DNA of 54,840 nt from Sinorhizobium saheli (GTDB lineage Bacteria > Pseudomonadota > Alphaproteobacteria > Rhizobiales > Rhizobiaceae), in the NCBI RefSeq assembly GCF_001651875.1, contig NZ_LNQB01000054.1, forward strand, positions 1 through 54,840. The letters are read 5' to 3'. Each line of letters starts with the position of its first letter. Position 1 is the stretch's first letter. The notes under the pieces are model-generated. The model was not told the origin of the DNA, searched no databases, and saw only the letters and a program-made list of their open reading frames with translations. Made by a program: the position numbers and the translations under genes. This document shows positions 33,582 to 43,387 of this stretch, in pieces.

Positions 33582-33974
33582 TCAGGCCTCGCGTCCGGGA
33601 CGCATCGGTTCGTTGAAGCGGTCGACGAAAGCCTCGACCGCACCGCGGCCGAAGCGCCTCAGACGGCGCCGGACGAGCACGGACATGACCCGGGCTGCGG
33701 TGGAGACCGTCATCTCGTCGAGCGGGCCGGTGCCGTTCCAGGGCTTGGTCAGCCGGTCGGTCACGATGCCGATCAAATTGGCCGGCATGATGTCGGTGCA
33801 GGACCTCATCCAATCGAAGACATCGCTGATCGGAAGCATCTTGCCCTCGAAGGCAACGCGCGGCTCCGGCATGCCTTCCTCCCAGTCGTCATAGGCTTCG
33901 AGCGCATCTCTGAAGAGCGTCTGGAGGGTGATCGGGGCATGCCCTTCATAAAGGGCGGGCAGGAAATTCGTCAT
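33582..33974 (-). CDS. Hypothetical protein, 130 aa
   Basis: Starts MTNFLPALYEGHAPITLQTLFRDALEAYDDWEEGMPEPRVAFEGKMLPISDVFDWMRSCTDIMPANLIGIV; GGAGGAGACC lies upstream of ATG 33974. The second half is basic (RVMSVLVRRRLRRFGRGAVEAFVDRFNEP). It has no membrane segment or signal peptide and two Cys at most. I do not recognise the family. It stands as a single gene between the urea and sugar importers, both on the same strand, and codon use matches its neighbours. Confidence 0.6.
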   Translation of the reverse strand: MTNFLPALYEGHAPITLQTLFRDALEAYDDWEEGMPEPRVAFEGKMLPISDVFDWMRSCTDIMPANLIGIVTDRLTKPWNGTGPLDEMTVSTAARVMSVLVRRRLRRFGRGAVEAFVDRFNEPMRPGREA

Positions 33975-34199
33975 TAGGGTCTCCTCCGAGGGTTAGGCCG
34001 GAAACGCGAAATGGCCAATTCTGTCAGCGATAACGGATTGTGATGCTCCTTCATAAACCGTGCGGCGGAGTATGATTCAAACCAGCCGCCGGCGCAAACA
34101 CAATCAATTTAAACAGTGGATTTTCTGCCGACCCTTGAGGGCAAGATATGCTTTCTGATGGGCGCAAGTCGCTGAAATCGAGGAATAATATACCCTGTG

Positions 34200-34298
34200 G
34201 AAAACACCGGAGCGGGATGCGCTCGCGTGCGCTCGCACCACCTCTCTATCGGTTCGTCTTGCCGCATTTATGCGATTTCAGGTGATTCCACCAAACGT
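34200..34298 (-). repeat. Rhizobial intergenic mosaic repeat, family 1, copy D (reverse)
   Basis: Read on the minus strand: GGTGGAATCACCTGAAATCG, ATAAATGCGGCAAGACGAAC, CGATAGAGAGGTGGTGCGAG, CGCACGCGAGCGCATCCCGC. This is the block order of copy B. It abuts the urtE stop codon. The rest of the gap (33975-34199) is AT-richer and contains no recognisable gene. Confidence 0.6.
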
Positions 34299-34299
34299 C

Positions 34300-34995
34300 C
34301 TACACCGTCAGATGCCGGCGCGCCTCGGGCGTGTCCAGCGTCTCCGCCGGCCCTTCATGCACGAAGGCGCCGCGGTCCATGATGTAGACGTGATCCGCGA
34401 GTTCGCGGCAGAAATCGAGATATTGCTCGACGAGCAGGATCGCCATGCCGGTCGATTCCTTCAGATACCGGATGGCCCGGCCGATATCCTTGATGATCGA
34501 CGGCTGGATACCCTCGGTCGGCTCGTCGAGCACGAGGATCTTCGGGCGCGTGACCAGCGCCCGGGCGATGGCGAGCTGCTGCTGCTGGCCGCCGGAGAGA
34601 TCGCCGCCGCGCCGGCCGAGCATGGTCTGCAGCACCGGGAAAAGGCTAAAGATGTCGTCGGGAATCGACCGGTCAAAGCGCTTCAGCGGCGCATAGCCGG
34701 TCTCCAGGTTCTCCTTCACCGTCAGCAGCGGAAAGATCTCGCGCCCCTGCGGCACATAGCCGACGCCTTGCCTGGCCCGGCGGAAGGGTGCCAACCCGTC
34801 AAGCGCGACGCCGTTGAAGGAGATCGCCCCGCCGGTCACCGGATGCTGGCCGGTCACGGCCCTCAAGAGGCTCGACTTGCCGACGCCGTTTCGCCCGAGC
34901 ACGCAGGTGATCTTGCCCATCTCCGCCCTCAGCGAGACGCCGCGGAGCGCCTGGGCGGCGCCGTAATGGAGGCTGACGTTTTCGACGCTCAACAT
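34300..34995 (-). CDS. urtE: Urea ABC transporter ATPase UrtE
   Basis: 231-aa LivF-type ATPase: Walker A GRNGVGKSSLLRAVTG, the urea/branched-type stretch GVGYVPQGREIFPLLTVKENLETGYAPLKRF, signature LSGGQQQQLAIARAL and Walker B LVLDEPTEGIQPSIIKDIG. It pairs with UrtD on the cytoplasmic face of the UrtBC channel and drives urea import. Last gene of urtABCDE, 15 bases after urtD. The urea assignment rests on the five-gene order and on the UrtA/UrtB features. Confidence 0.93.
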   Translation of the reverse strand: MLSVENVSLHYGAAQALRGVSLRAEMGKITCVLGRNGVGKSSLLRAVTGQHPVTGGAISFNGVALDGLAPFRRARQGVGYVPQGREIFPLLTVKENLETGYAPLKRFDRSIPDDIFSLFPVLQTMLGRRGGDLSGGQQQQLAIARALVTRPKILVLDEPTEGIQPSIIKDIGRAIRYLKESTGMAILLVEQYLDFCRELADHVYIMDRGAFVHEGPAETLDTPEARRHLTV

Positions 34996-35010
34996 GATGG
35001 TTCCTTCCGC

Positions 35011-35763
35011 TCACCGGCCGAGATAGTTCTCGATCACCTTCGGATCATTGCTGACGAAATCGATCGAGCCTTCGGCCAGCACCGAGCCCTCGGCGAGGCA
35101 GGTGACCTTGACGCCGAGATCGCGGATGAAGCCCATGTCGTGCTCGACGACGACGACGGAGCGCGTCCTGGCGATCTCCTTCAAAAGGATCGCGGTTTCC
35201 GCCGTCTCGGCATCGGTCATGCCGGCGACCGGCTCGTCGACGAGCAAAAGCTCCGGCTCCTGGGCGAGCAGCATGCCGATCTCCAGCCATTGCTTCTGGC
35301 CGTGCGACAGATTGGCGGCAAGGTCGTCGCGGCGCGCGGCGAGCCGCACGATCGAAAGGATTTCCTCGATGCGCGCCTTGTCCTCGCCGGTTATCCGGTA
35401 GAACAGCGTCGCGAAGACGCCGCGGCGGCGGTTCAGCGCCAGTTCCAGATTGTCCCAGACCGTGTGGTTCTCGAAGACGGTCGGCTTCTGGAACTTGCGG
35501 CCGATGCCGAGCTGGGCGATTTCCGCCTCGTCCTTCTTGGTGAGATCGATGTCCCCCTTGAAGAAGACCTCGCCCGCGTCCGGCCGGGTCTTGCCGGTGA
35601 TGATGTCCATCATCGTCGTCTTGCCGGCGCCGTTCGGGCCGATGATGGCGCGCAGTTCCCCGGGCTCGACGATGAAGGAGAGCGAATTCAGCGCCTTGAA
35701 GCCGTCGAAGGAGACGGAGACGCCGTCGAGATAGAGCAGGCTTTTGGGTTTCTTCCCGGTCAT
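35011..35763 (-). CDS. urtD: Urea ABC transporter ATPase UrtD
   Basis: 250 aa from ATG 35763; the longer open frame upstream is a shadow of urtC. It is a LivG-type ATPase: Walker A GPNGAGKTTMMDIITG, the Q-loop region GIGRKFQKPTVFENHTVWDNLELAL, signature NLSHGQKQWLEIGMLLAQEPELLLVDEPVAGM, and the switch His in VVVEHDMGFI. LSHGQKQWLEIGM, in place of LSGGQ, is characteristic of UrtD. It begins 5 bases after urtC. Confidence 0.94.
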   Translation of the reverse strand: MTGKKPKSLLYLDGVSVSFDGFKALNSLSFIVEPGELRAIIGPNGAGKTTMMDIITGKTRPDAGEVFFKGDIDLTKKDEAEIAQLGIGRKFQKPTVFENHTVWDNLELALNRRRGVFATLFYRITGEDKARIEEILSIVRLAARRDDLAANLSHGQKQWLEIGMLLAQEPELLLVDEPVAGMTDAETAETAILLKEIARTRSVVVVEHDMGFIRDLGVKVTCLAEGSVLAEGSIDFVSNDPKVIENYLGR

Positions 35764-35768
35764 GACGA

Positions 35769-36944
35769 TCACTCCGCGGCCATTGCTTCTGGGGCGGTGG
35801 CACCCTGCTCTTTGTCGCTCTCGCCGTCCTGACGTTCCGCCGCACGGTGAGCCTTGCGCCGGGCAAGATATTGCTGGGCCGTGCCGACCACGCCCTTCGG
35901 CAGGAACAGCGTCACCAGCACGAAGAGCCCGCCCAGCGCGAAGAGCCAGAATTCCGGAAAGGCGGCGGTGAAGATGCTCTTTCCGCCATTGACGAGAATG
36001 GCGCCGATGATCGGGCCTATCAGCGTGCCGCGGCCGCCGACCGCCGTCCAGATGACGACCTCGATCGAGTTGCCGGGCTCGAACTCTCCCGGATTGATGA
36101 TGCCGACCTGCGGCACATAGAGCGCGCCGGCGACCCCGGCCATCATCGCCGAGACGGTGAAGGCGAAGAGCTTCATGTGCTCGACGCGGTAGCCGAGGAA
36201 ACGGGTGCGGCTTTCCGCATCGCGCAGCGCCACCAGCACCTTGCCGAATTTCGAGCGGACGATCCCCGAGGTGACGACGAGCGAGAGGGCAAGCGCCAGT
36301 GCCGAGGCGGCAAAGAGCGCGGCGCGGGTGCCGTCGGCCTGGATGTTGAAGCCGAGAATGTCCTTGAAGTCGGTGAGGCCGTTGTTGCCGCCGAAGCCCA
36401 TGTCGTTGCGGAAGAAGGCGAGCAGCAGCGCATAGGTCATCGCCTGGGTGATGATCGACAGATAGACGCCGTTGACGCGCGAGCGGAAGGCGAACCAGCC
36501 GAAGACGAAGGCGATGAGCCCGGGCACGACGACGACCATCAGCGCCGCGAACCAGAACATGTCGAAGCCGTACCAGAACCAAGGCAGTTCCTTCCAGTTG
36601 AGGAACACCATGAAGTCCGGCAGCAGCGGATTGCCGTATGAGCCGCGCGCGCCGATCTGGCGCATCAGGTACATGCCCATGGCATAGCCGCCGAGCGCGA
36701 AGAAGGCGGCGTGACCGAGCGAGAGGATGCCGCAGAAGCCCCAGACGAGATCCAGCGCCAGGGCGAGAAGCGCATAGGTCAGGTACTTGCCGAAGAGCGA
36801 GACCAGATAGGTCGGCACATGCAGCGGATGATCGGGCGCGGTCAGAAGATTGAGCGCCGGGACGAGGACGGCAAGCGCCAGCAGGAGCGCCGCGGCGATG
36901 AGGATGGTGCGGTCGAGCGACTTGACGAGAAACGACGTGATCAT
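35769..36944 (-). CDS. urtC: Urea ABC transporter permease UrtC
   Basis: 391 aa from ATG 36944, sharing an ATGA overlap with the urtB stop; the longer frame to 37841 is antisense-like shadow of urtB. LivM-type permease with about ten helices. Family landmarks: ALDLVWGFCGILSLGHAAFFALGGYAMGMYLMRQIG, YLSIITQAMTYALLLAFFRNDMGFGGNNGLTDF, and GVAGALYVPQVGIINPGEFEPGNSIEVVIWTAVGGRGTLIGPIIGA. GGNNGLTDF is a good UrtC marker. The C-tail is charged and cytoplasmic. Confidence 0.95.
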   Translation of the reverse strand: MITSFLVKSLDRTILIAAALLLALAVLVPALNLLTAPDHPLHVPTYLVSLFGKYLTYALLALALDLVWGFCGILSLGHAAFFALGGYAMGMYLMRQIGARGSYGNPLLPDFMVFLNWKELPWFWYGFDMFWFAALMVVVVPGLIAFVFGWFAFRSRVNGVYLSIITQAMTYALLLAFFRNDMGFGGNNGLTDFKDILGFNIQADGTRAALFAASALALALSLVVTSGIVRSKFGKVLVALRDAESRTRFLGYRVEHMKLFAFTVSAMMAGVAGALYVPQVGIINPGEFEPGNSIEVVIWTAVGGRGTLIGPIIGAILVNGGKSIFTAAFPEFWLFALGGLFVLVTLFLPKGVVGTAQQYLARRKAHRAAERQDGESDKEQGATAPEAMAAE

Positions 36945-38554
36945 GCTTCCACCGCCCGGCCCTTGAGTGCGAAGAGCCCGCGCGGCCGCTTCTGGATGAA
37001 GAGGATGATCAGCACGAGCACGAGGATCTTGCCGAGCACGGCGCCGGCATAGGGCTCCAGGAACTTGTTGAGGATGCCGAGCGAGAAGGCGCCGACGAGA
37101 GTGCCCCACAGATTGCCGACGCCGCCGAAGACCACGACCATGAAGCTGTCGATGATGTAGCCCTGGCCGAGGTTCGGCGAGACGTTGTCGATTTGCGAGA
37201 GCGCGACCCCCGCCATGCCGGCGATGCCGGAGCCGAGCGCGAAGGTCAGCGCATCGACCCAGGGGGTGCGGATGCCCATGGAGGAGGCCATGCGGCGGTT
37301 CTGCGTCACCGCGCGCATCTGCAGGCCCATCGGCGTCTTCTTCAAGAGGAAGAGCAGCGCGGCAAAGACGGCAAGCGCGAATAGGATGATCCAGAGGCGG
37401 TTCCAGGTGACCGTCAGGCCGCCGAGTTCGAAGGCGCCGGACATCCAGGACGGGTTGCCGACCTCGCGATTGGTCGGGCCGAAGATCGTGCGCACCGCCT
37501 GCTGCAGGATCAGCGATATGCCCCAGGTGGCAAGCAGTGTTTCGAGCGGTCGGCCATAGAGGAAGCGGATGACGCCGCGCTCCATCGCCAGTCCCACGGT
37601 GCCGGTGACGAGAAAGGCGAGCGGCAGGGCGATCGCCAGGGACCAGTCGAAGAGGCCGGGCAAGGAATCGCGTATGACCTCCTGCACAAGGAAGGTCGTA
37701 TAGGCGCCGAGCATCACCATCTCGCCATGCGCCATGTTGATGATGCCCATGACGCCGAAGGTGATGGCAAGACCGATCGCCGCCAGGAGCAGCACCGAGC
37801 CGAGCGACAGGCCGTACCAGACGTTCTGGCCGGCCGCCCACAAGGCCTGCGACTGCTCGATGCTGGCGACCGCCGCCTCGATGTCCGGCTTCAGGCTGTC
37901 GTCGGCGGCGTTCAGCGCGGCTGAGAGGATCGAAAGGGCCTCCCGGCCGCCGTTCTCCTTGAGAAGCCGTACCGCTTGTCTCTTCTCCTCGACCGGCCGG
38001 TCGGAGATGATGAGGGTCGTGGCGCGCGCCTGCTCGAGCAGGGCACGAACTTCGCCGTCCTTCTCGGCCGCAAGCGCATCCTCGATGGCGCCGAGGGCCT
38101 CGGCATTCGGCGATTGCAGGACCGATTGCGCGGCCTTGAGGCGCGCGTCGCGATCGGGGCTCAGGAGCGTCAGGCTGCCAAGCGCCGAGCGCACCGCGCG
38201 GCGCACGCCGTTGTTGACCTTGACCTTCGAAAGCGCCGCCTTCGGCGCCTCGCCGACGCTTTCGCCGGAGACGGGGTCGGTGAGCGACAGCGTCGAGCCG
38301 CTCTCCTTCGTCAGGAACACCTGGCCGTCCGCCTTGCGGGCATAGAGATTGCCTTCACCGAGCGCTTCGAGGACGGGCACGACCTTGGGATCGCCGGTCT
38401 TGGCCAGGGCCGCGATATGCTCGTCCATGTCGGACAATTTGGCCTGTCCGAGGGCATCGATCAGTTCGCGCAGCGGCTCTTCAGCGCGAAGGCCCGGGGC
38501 GATCGCAGCGACGAGCAGGAAGGCAAGCAGCAGGGTGCGGGCTATGCGGTGCAT
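36941..38554 (-). CDS. urtB: Urea ABC transporter permease UrtB
   Basis: 537 aa, much longer than ordinary LivH permeases. UrtB proteins carry an N-terminal periplasmic extension, here with a signal-like start (MHRIARTLLLAFLLVAAIAPGLRA) and about 230 residues of helical repeats (SDMDEHIAALAKTGDPKVVPVLEALGEGNLYARK, ALLEQARATTLI). The permease half follows, with VWYGLSLGSVLLLAAIGLAITFGVMGIINMAHGEMVMLGAYTTFL and QIDNVSPNLGQGYIIDSFMVVVFGGVGNLWGTLVGA. The extension makes this one of the surest urea-transporter calls. It lies 143 bases after urtA, past a stem-loop. Confidence 0.95.
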   Translation of the reverse strand: MHRIARTLLLAFLLVAAIAPGLRAEEPLRELIDALGQAKLSDMDEHIAALAKTGDPKVVPVLEALGEGNLYARKADGQVFLTKESGSTLSLTDPVSGESVGEAPKAALSKVKVNNGVRRAVRSALGSLTLLSPDRDARLKAAQSVLQSPNAEALGAIEDALAAEKDGEVRALLEQARATTLIISDRPVEEKRQAVRLLKENGGREALSILSAALNAADDSLKPDIEAAVASIEQSQALWAAGQNVWYGLSLGSVLLLAAIGLAITFGVMGIINMAHGEMVMLGAYTTFLVQEVIRDSLPGLFDWSLAIALPLAFLVTGTVGLAMERGVIRFLYGRPLETLLATWGISLILQQAVRTIFGPTNREVGNPSWMSGAFELGGLTVTWNRLWIILFALAVFAALLFLLKKTPMGLQMRAVTQNRRMASSMGIRTPWVDALTFALGSGIAGMAGVALSQIDNVSPNLGQGYIIDSFMVVVFGGVGNLWGTLVGAFSLGILNKFLEPYAGAVLGKILVLVLIILFIQKRPRGLFALKGRAVEA

Positions 38555-38574
38555 TCGTTTCTCGCTCTTTGGCT

Positions 38575-38605
38575 CCTCCGCCCGAAGGGAGGTTTCGGAC
38601 GGAGG
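38575..38605. repeat. Stem-loop between urtA and urtB
   Basis: CCTCCGCCCGAA and TTCGGACGGAGG pair over 12 positions with one wobble-type position and a 7-base loop, 21 bases upstream of the urtB start. It is a candidate intercistronic hairpin that tunes the high binding-protein to permease ratio, and it may mask the urtB ribosome site. Confidence 0.65.
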
Positions 38606-38697
38606 GATATTTCGAGCTATCGGTTCGTCATGAAAACATCGCTGGGGAAGGCGACCCGACCTCGGCCGCCTGCCTGAACAAGTCTCTCGTCATGAAA

Positions 38698-39990
38698 TCA
38701 GGAACCCTTGCCGCCGCATTTTCCCGTGGAGACGTTGAAGTTGCCGCAGGACATCGGTGCGCGCCAATCGGAGATCAGGTCCTTGGAGTCCGGCAGGTAG
38801 TCCGACCACTCGTCTCCGACGACGAGGCCGGGCGTCTCCCAGACGGTCTCGAACTGGCCGTCCGCCTGGATTTCACCGATCAGCACCGGCTTGGTGATGT
38901 GGTGGTTCGGCATCATCGTCGAATAGCCGCCGGAGAGGTTCGGCACCGAGATGCCGACCATCGCGTCGAGCACGGCGTCGGTGTCGGTGGTGCCGGCCTT
39001 TTCGACCGCCTTCAGCCACATGTTGAAGCCGATATAGTGGGCTTCCATCGGGTCGTTGGTGACCCGCTTGTCGTTCTTGGTGTAGGCCTTCCAGGTCTTG
39101 ATGAACTCGGCGTTTGCCGGGTTGTCGACCGACTGGAAATAATTCCAGGCGGCGAGATGGCCGACGAGCGGCCCGGTGTCGAGCCCTGCGAGCTCTTCCT
39201 CGCCGACCGAGAAGGCGACCACCGGAATGTCCTCCGCCTTGATGCCCTGGTTGGCAAGTTCCTTGTAGAAGGGCACGTTGGCGTCGCCGTTGATCGTCGA
39301 GACGACCGCGGTCTTCTTGCCGGCCGAGCCGAACTTCTTGATGTCGGAGACGATCGTCTGCCAGTCGGAATGACCGAATGGCGTGTAATTGATCATGATG
39401 TCCTCGGGCTTGACGCCCTTGGAGATCAAATAGGCCTCGAGGATCTTGTTGGTCGTGCGCGGATAGACATAGTCGGTGCCGGCGAGCACCCAGCGCTCGA
39501 CCTCTTCATTCTCCATCAGATAGTCGACGGCCGGGATCGCCTGCTGGTTCGGCGCGGCACCGGTGTAGAAGACGTTGCGCTGGCTTTCCTCGCCCTCGTA
39601 CTGGACCGGATAGAAGAGGATGGAGTTCAGCTCCTCGAAGACCGGCAGCACCGATTTGCGCGACACCGAGGTCCAGCAGCCGAAGACGGCAGAAACCTTG
39701 TTGACGGAGATGAGCTCGCGCGCCTTTTCGGCAAAGAGCGGCCAGTCGGAGGCCGGGTCGACGACGACCGCCTCGAGCTTCTTGCCGAGCAGGCCGCCCT
39801 TCTTGTTCTGCTCCTCGATCAGCATCAGCATGGCGTCCTTCAGCGTCGTCTCCGAAATCGCCATGGTGCCGGAAAGCGAGTGAAGAATGCCGACCTTGAT
39901 CGTGTCGTCGGCGGCAAAGGCGCCGTTGAACGCGGTCGTCGAAAGGACGGCAGCGAGGAATGCGCCGGTGACGCGTGCCCTGATAGTCAT
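38698..39990 (-). CDS. urtA: Urea-binding protein UrtA
   Basis: 430 aa from ATG 39990, which follows AAGAGGGG; the frame is open to 40023 but lacks a signal peptide there. Signal peptide MTIRARVTGAFLAAVLSTTAFNGAFA, then TIKVGILHSLSGTMAISETTLKDAMLMLIEEQN, the classic UrtA N-terminus. FGCWTSVSRKSVLPVFEELNSILFYPVQYEGEE and GTDYVYPRTTNKILEAYL are equally typical. It captures urea in the periplasm for UrtBCDE. First gene of the operon. The promoter must lie in the 139 bases to the ligase stop. Confidence 0.95.
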   Translation of the reverse strand: MTIRARVTGAFLAAVLSTTAFNGAFAADDTIKVGILHSLSGTMAISETTLKDAMLMLIEEQNKKGGLLGKKLEAVVVDPASDWPLFAEKARELISVNKVSAVFGCWTSVSRKSVLPVFEELNSILFYPVQYEGEESQRNVFYTGAAPNQQAIPAVDYLMENEEVERWVLAGTDYVYPRTTNKILEAYLISKGVKPEDIMINYTPFGHSDWQTIVSDIKKFGSAGKKTAVVSTINGDANVPFYKELANQGIKAEDIPVVAFSVGEEELAGLDTGPLVGHLAAWNYFQSVDNPANAEFIKTWKAYTKNDKRVTNDPMEAHYIGFNMWLKAVEKAGTTDTDAVLDAMVGISVPNLSGGYSTMMPNHHITKPVLIGEIQADGQFETVWETPGLVVGDEWSDYLPDSKDLISDWRAPMSCGNFNVSTGKCGGKGS

Positions 39991-40129
39991 CTGATTGAAC
40001 CCCTCTTGTTCTGGTCGCCGCAACGGAGCGTTGGTTCTCCTTGGCCGTGGCGATCATCGGACAGGCACATTGCACTGCACATACGTCATTCTACGTAGGT
40101 GATTGGGGGAAGAAGGAAGGCGAAGGCGC

Positions 40130-41206
40130 TCAACGCGGCTCGATCTGCTCATAGGTGCACTGGCGCGGGTCCTTGTCCGGCCGCCAGCGCATCAGTTTCG
40201 TGCCGTGCCGGAAGCGCCGGTTGCTGACGTGGTCGAAGCGGACCTCGACGACAAGCTCCGGACGGACCGGCTCCCACTCGCCGCTGCGCTCCGAACCCCA
40301 GCGGCTGGGGCCGCCGGGCGCCTTGCCGGTGAAGCCGGGCGGCTCCCGCAGCGCCTCGAGCCGCTCAGTCAATGCCGGCCGCTCCTTGTCGGAGATCGTT
40401 GCGGTGAAGCCCACATGGTTCAGCGTCCCGTCGGCGTCGTAGAGCCCGAGCAGGAGCGAGCCCACCTCGCTGCTGTTGCTTTCGTAGCGAAAGCCGCCGA
40501 CGACGCAATCGGCCGTCTTCAGGCGCTTGACCTTTACCATCGCCCGCTCGCCGCACGCATAAGGACCGTGGCGTTGCTTTGCGACGACGCCATCGGTCGC
40601 TCCCACCTGCCATGAGGTGAGCCACCGCCCGGCCTCATGCCGATCAGGCGTGAAGGGCGAAAGCTCCAGCTTTCCCGCGACCGCGTTGCCGGCGGCGAAG
40701 GCTTCGAGCGCGGCTCTGCGCGCGATAAGAGGCTCTCCCGTCAGTACGGCGCCGTCCGTGCCGACCAGCATGTCGAAGAGGATGAGCTTGGCCGGCGTCT
40801 CTTTCGCGAGCTTCCGAACCCGGCTTGCCGCCGGATGCAGACGCATCTGCAACGCATCGAAGGAGAGGCGTCCGTCGACGTCGATCACCAGCTCGCCGTC
40901 GACGACGAACTGGGCGGCGTCGAGCTCCCGCAACAGGGCGACGACCTCCGGAAAGAAGCGCCCGAGCGGCTTGCCGGATTTCGCCCGGAGATCGACCTCG
41001 TCGCCGGACTTGAAGGCAAGGCAGCGAAATCCGTCCCATTTCGGCTCGTATTGCCATGCACCGCCGCCTGGCAGTTCCGCTTCGGTACGCGCCTCCATCG
41101 GGGCGGTGCTGACCGGCAGCGCGAAGCCGTTCCCGCGCGACGCCTTCGAGGGCGGACGGGACGACCCGGGTTCCTTGGGTGACCTTCCCCGCTCCGACGA
41201 CGCCAT
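40130..41206 (-). CDS. ATP-dependent DNA ligase (LigC/LigD-ligase type)
   Basis: 358-aa stand-alone ligase that seals nicks using ATP. The adenylated lysine is K56 in motif I (YEPKWDGFR). Motif III-like LILFDMLVG, motif IV DGVVAKQRHGPYACGERAMVKVKRLK and the OB-fold with RWRPDKDPRQCTYEQI are present. It lacks the nuclease and polymerase domains of full LigD, and no Ku gene is in the window, so it resembles the extra ligases of rhizobia. It follows the catalase gene by 27 bases and is probably co-transcribed, which suggests repair of oxidative damage. Confidence 0.92.
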   Translation of the reverse strand: MASSERGRSPKEPGSSRPPSKASRGNGFALPVSTAPMEARTEAELPGGGAWQYEPKWDGFRCLAFKSGDEVDLRAKSGKPLGRFFPEVVALLRELDAAQFVVDGELVIDVDGRLSFDALQMRLHPAASRVRKLAKETPAKLILFDMLVGTDGAVLTGEPLIARRAALEAFAAGNAVAGKLELSPFTPDRHEAGRWLTSWQVGATDGVVAKQRHGPYACGERAMVKVKRLKTADCVVGGFRYESNSSEVGSLLLGLYDADGTLNHVGFTATISDKERPALTERLEALREPPGFTGKAPGGPSRWGSERSGEWEPVRPELVVEVRFDHVSNRRFRHGTKLMRWRPDKDPRQCTYEQIEPR

Positions 41207-41233
41207 GGCACTCGCCTCCGTTCCGGCCCGGCC

Positions 41234-43351
41234 CTATTTCAGCTTGACCGAGGGTTCGCGCGGCCAGACGCGGAGCTTGCCGATCTCCTTGAGGAAGGCG
41301 GCGACACCCGCCGCGTCGCTGAGCTCGATCGTTCCCTCATCGAGAACGTCCGCAATGCCTGCCCTCTCCAGAAGCGGTAGGGCCGCCCTGACATAGCCGA
41401 TATATTTGCAATGGGCGAAGGCGTCGGCCACGAAATCGCGCGCGGTGGCGACATCGACCAGGTCCGCGACGGCCTCGGCCGACGGCAGCAGCACGACGGC
41501 ATCGTAGAGAACGGAGGGGCCGCCGTCGAGCATCTGGTGGGCCGCGATCCATTTGCCATCCGAGGCAGTGAAGCCACCAACCTTCGGTGCGATCAATTCG
41601 TAGGCGGCCTTTTCCCTGGTGACTGCGGCCGTGAGGGCATCGAGGAGCGCTGCATCCGCGCCGTCGGTGGCAAATATTCCGAGCTTGCGGCCTTCGAAAC
41701 GCTTCGGTCCCCGCGCGACGATGCTGAGCGCCGGCGACGGGTCGAGGTCCTGCCGCGTCGGCATGGCGGCTTCGGCCGGCTCGGGCATGGCCTTGAGGCC
41801 AAGTGCATGGCCGACCTGCTTTGCAAGCGTCTCGTCGATGTTGAGGAGATGCGAGACCATGCGCTCGCGTATGACCGGCGTCTGCACCTTGCTGAGCTCG
41901 AAAGTCAGGGCATCGACGATATGCCGCTGTTCCGGCGGCGTCTGGCTGATGAAGAACAGACGGGCCTGGCTGTAGTGGTCGGCGAAGCTTTCCGCCCGGA
42001 TCCGCATCTTGGGTCCGTTCTCCTGCGAGGCAAAATGGCGGAAGCCCTTCACCGGCGACTCGCGCGGCCCCTCGCCCCAGGAGTTCGGCTGGTAGTTCAC
42101 CCGCCCCGCCGGATTGCGCATCGCCATGTGGCCGTCCTGCTGGAAGTGCTGGAAGGGGCACTTCGGCGCATTGATCGGCAGATGCGTGAAGTTCGGGCTG
42201 CCGAGCCGCTTCAATTGCGTGTCGAGATAGGAGAAGTTGCGCCCCTGCAGGAGCGGATCGTCGCTGAAATCGATCCCGGGCGGGACGTTCTGCGTCATGA
42301 AGGCGACCTGTTCGGTTTCGGCGAAGAAATTATCCGGCATGCGATCGAGAACCAGCCGCCCGACCGGCTTCGTCGGCAGCACCTCCTCCGGGATGATCTT
42401 GGTTGGATCGAGAATGTCGAAATCGAACCCGTCGGCGAAGTCCTGATCGAAGAGCTGTACGTGCAGTTCCCATTCCGGGAAATTGCCGGACTGGATAGCC
42501 TCCCACAGGTCGCGCCGATGGAAATCCGGGTCCGCGCCGTTGATCTTCACCGCCTCGTTCCAGGCGACGGATTGGAGGCCGAGCTTCGGCTTCCAGTGGA
42601 ACTTGACGAAGGTGGATTCGTCCCTGGCGTTGACGAAGCGGAAGGTGTGGACGCCGAACCCCTCCATGAAACGGAAAGAGCGCGGGATCGCCCGGTCGGA
42701 CATGACCCACATGACCATATGCATGCTTTCCGGCGTCAGGCTGATGAAGTCCCAGAAATTGTCGTGAGCCGATTGCGCCTGGGGGAATTCGCGATCCGGC
42801 TCCGGCTTCACCGAATGAATGACGTCCGGAAACTTGATCGCGTCCTGTATGAAGAAGACCGGGATGTTGTTGCCGACGAGATCCCAATTGCCTTCCTGGG
42901 TGTAGATCTTGACCGCGAAGCCGCGCACATCGCGAGCAAGATCGAACGAGCCCTTGCTGCCGGCGACGGTCGAGAAGCGGACGAAGGCCGGCGTTCTCTC
43001 GCCGGCGCGCTGAAACACGTCCGCCCGGGTAAACGCGGCGAGCGACTCGTAGGTCTCGAAAAAGCCGTGAGCCCCATAGCCTCGGGCATGCACGACGCGT
43101 TCCGGAATACGCTCGTGATCGAAATGGAAAAGCTTTTCGCGGAAATGGAAATCCTCGATCAAGGTCGGCCCGCGCTCGCCGGCGCGCAGGCTGTTCTGGT
43201 CGTCGGCGACCGGCCCGCCCTGCGCAGTCGTCAAAACCGGCGTCTCGCCTTCGGCGATCTGATGCAGTTCTCCACCGTTACCCCGGATGGCCTTCTGGTC
43301 ATGAATGGCGGCCTGCTTCGACTTACCTGGCGCAGAGTTTTTCTTGGCCAT
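41234..43351 (-). CDS. katC: Large-subunit catalase (HPII/KatC type)
   Basis: 705-aa monofunctional haem catalase degrading H2O2 to water and oxygen. The active-site His lies in [15 protein letters not shown], the catalytic Asn in the stretch [22 protein letters not shown], and the haem-ligand Tyr in [14 protein letters not shown]. The C-terminal ~150 residues ([23 protein letters not shown]...) form the DJ-1/PfpI-like domain that marks large catalases. Length and operon with a DNA ligase match what I recall for Sinorhizobium KatC. An EcfG-type promoter 37-61 bases upstream fits general-stress control. katE would be an equally acceptable name. Confidence 0.94.
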   Translation of the reverse strand: MAKKNSAPGKSKQAAIHDQKAIRGNGGELHQIAEGETPVLTTAQGGPVADDQNSLRAGERGPTLIEDFHFREKLFHFDHERIPERVVHARGYGAHGFFETYESLAAFTRADVFQRAGERTPAFVRFSTVAGSKGSFDLARDVRGFAVKIYTQEGNWDLVGNNIPVFFIQDAIKFPDVIHSVKPEPDREFPQAQSAHDNFWDFISLTPESMHMVMWVMSDRAIPRSFRFMEGFGVHTFRFVNARDESTFVKFHWKPKLGLQSVAWNEAVKINGADPDFHRRDLWEAIQSGNFPEWELHVQLFDQDFADGFDFDILDPTKIIPEEVLPTKPVGRLVLDRMPDNFFAETEQVAFMTQNVPPGIDFSDDPLLQGRNFSYLDTQLKRLGSPNFTHLPINAPKCPFQHFQQDGHMAMRNPAGRVNYQPNSWGEGPRESPVKGFRHFASQENGPKMRIRAESFADHYSQARLFFISQTPPEQRHIVDALTFELSKVQTPVIRERMVSHLLNIDETLAKQVGHALGLKAMPEPAEAAMPTRQDLDPSPALSIVARGPKRFEGRKLGIFATDGADAALLDALTAAVTREKAAYELIAPKVGGFTASDGKWIAAHQMLDGGPSVLYDAVVLLPSAEAVADLVDVATARDFVADAFAHCKYIGYVRAALPLLERAGIADVLDEGTIELSDAAGVAAFLKEIGKLRVWPREPSVKLK

Positions 43352-43387
43352 GACTGCACTCCTTGATCGAGAACGGAATGGCCACGA

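Noticed and set aside
36942..37841. N-terminal extension of the urtC frame
   Set aside because: The open frame continues upstream but is the mirror frame of urtB. The ATG at 36944, overlapping the urtB stop, gives a full-length UrtC.
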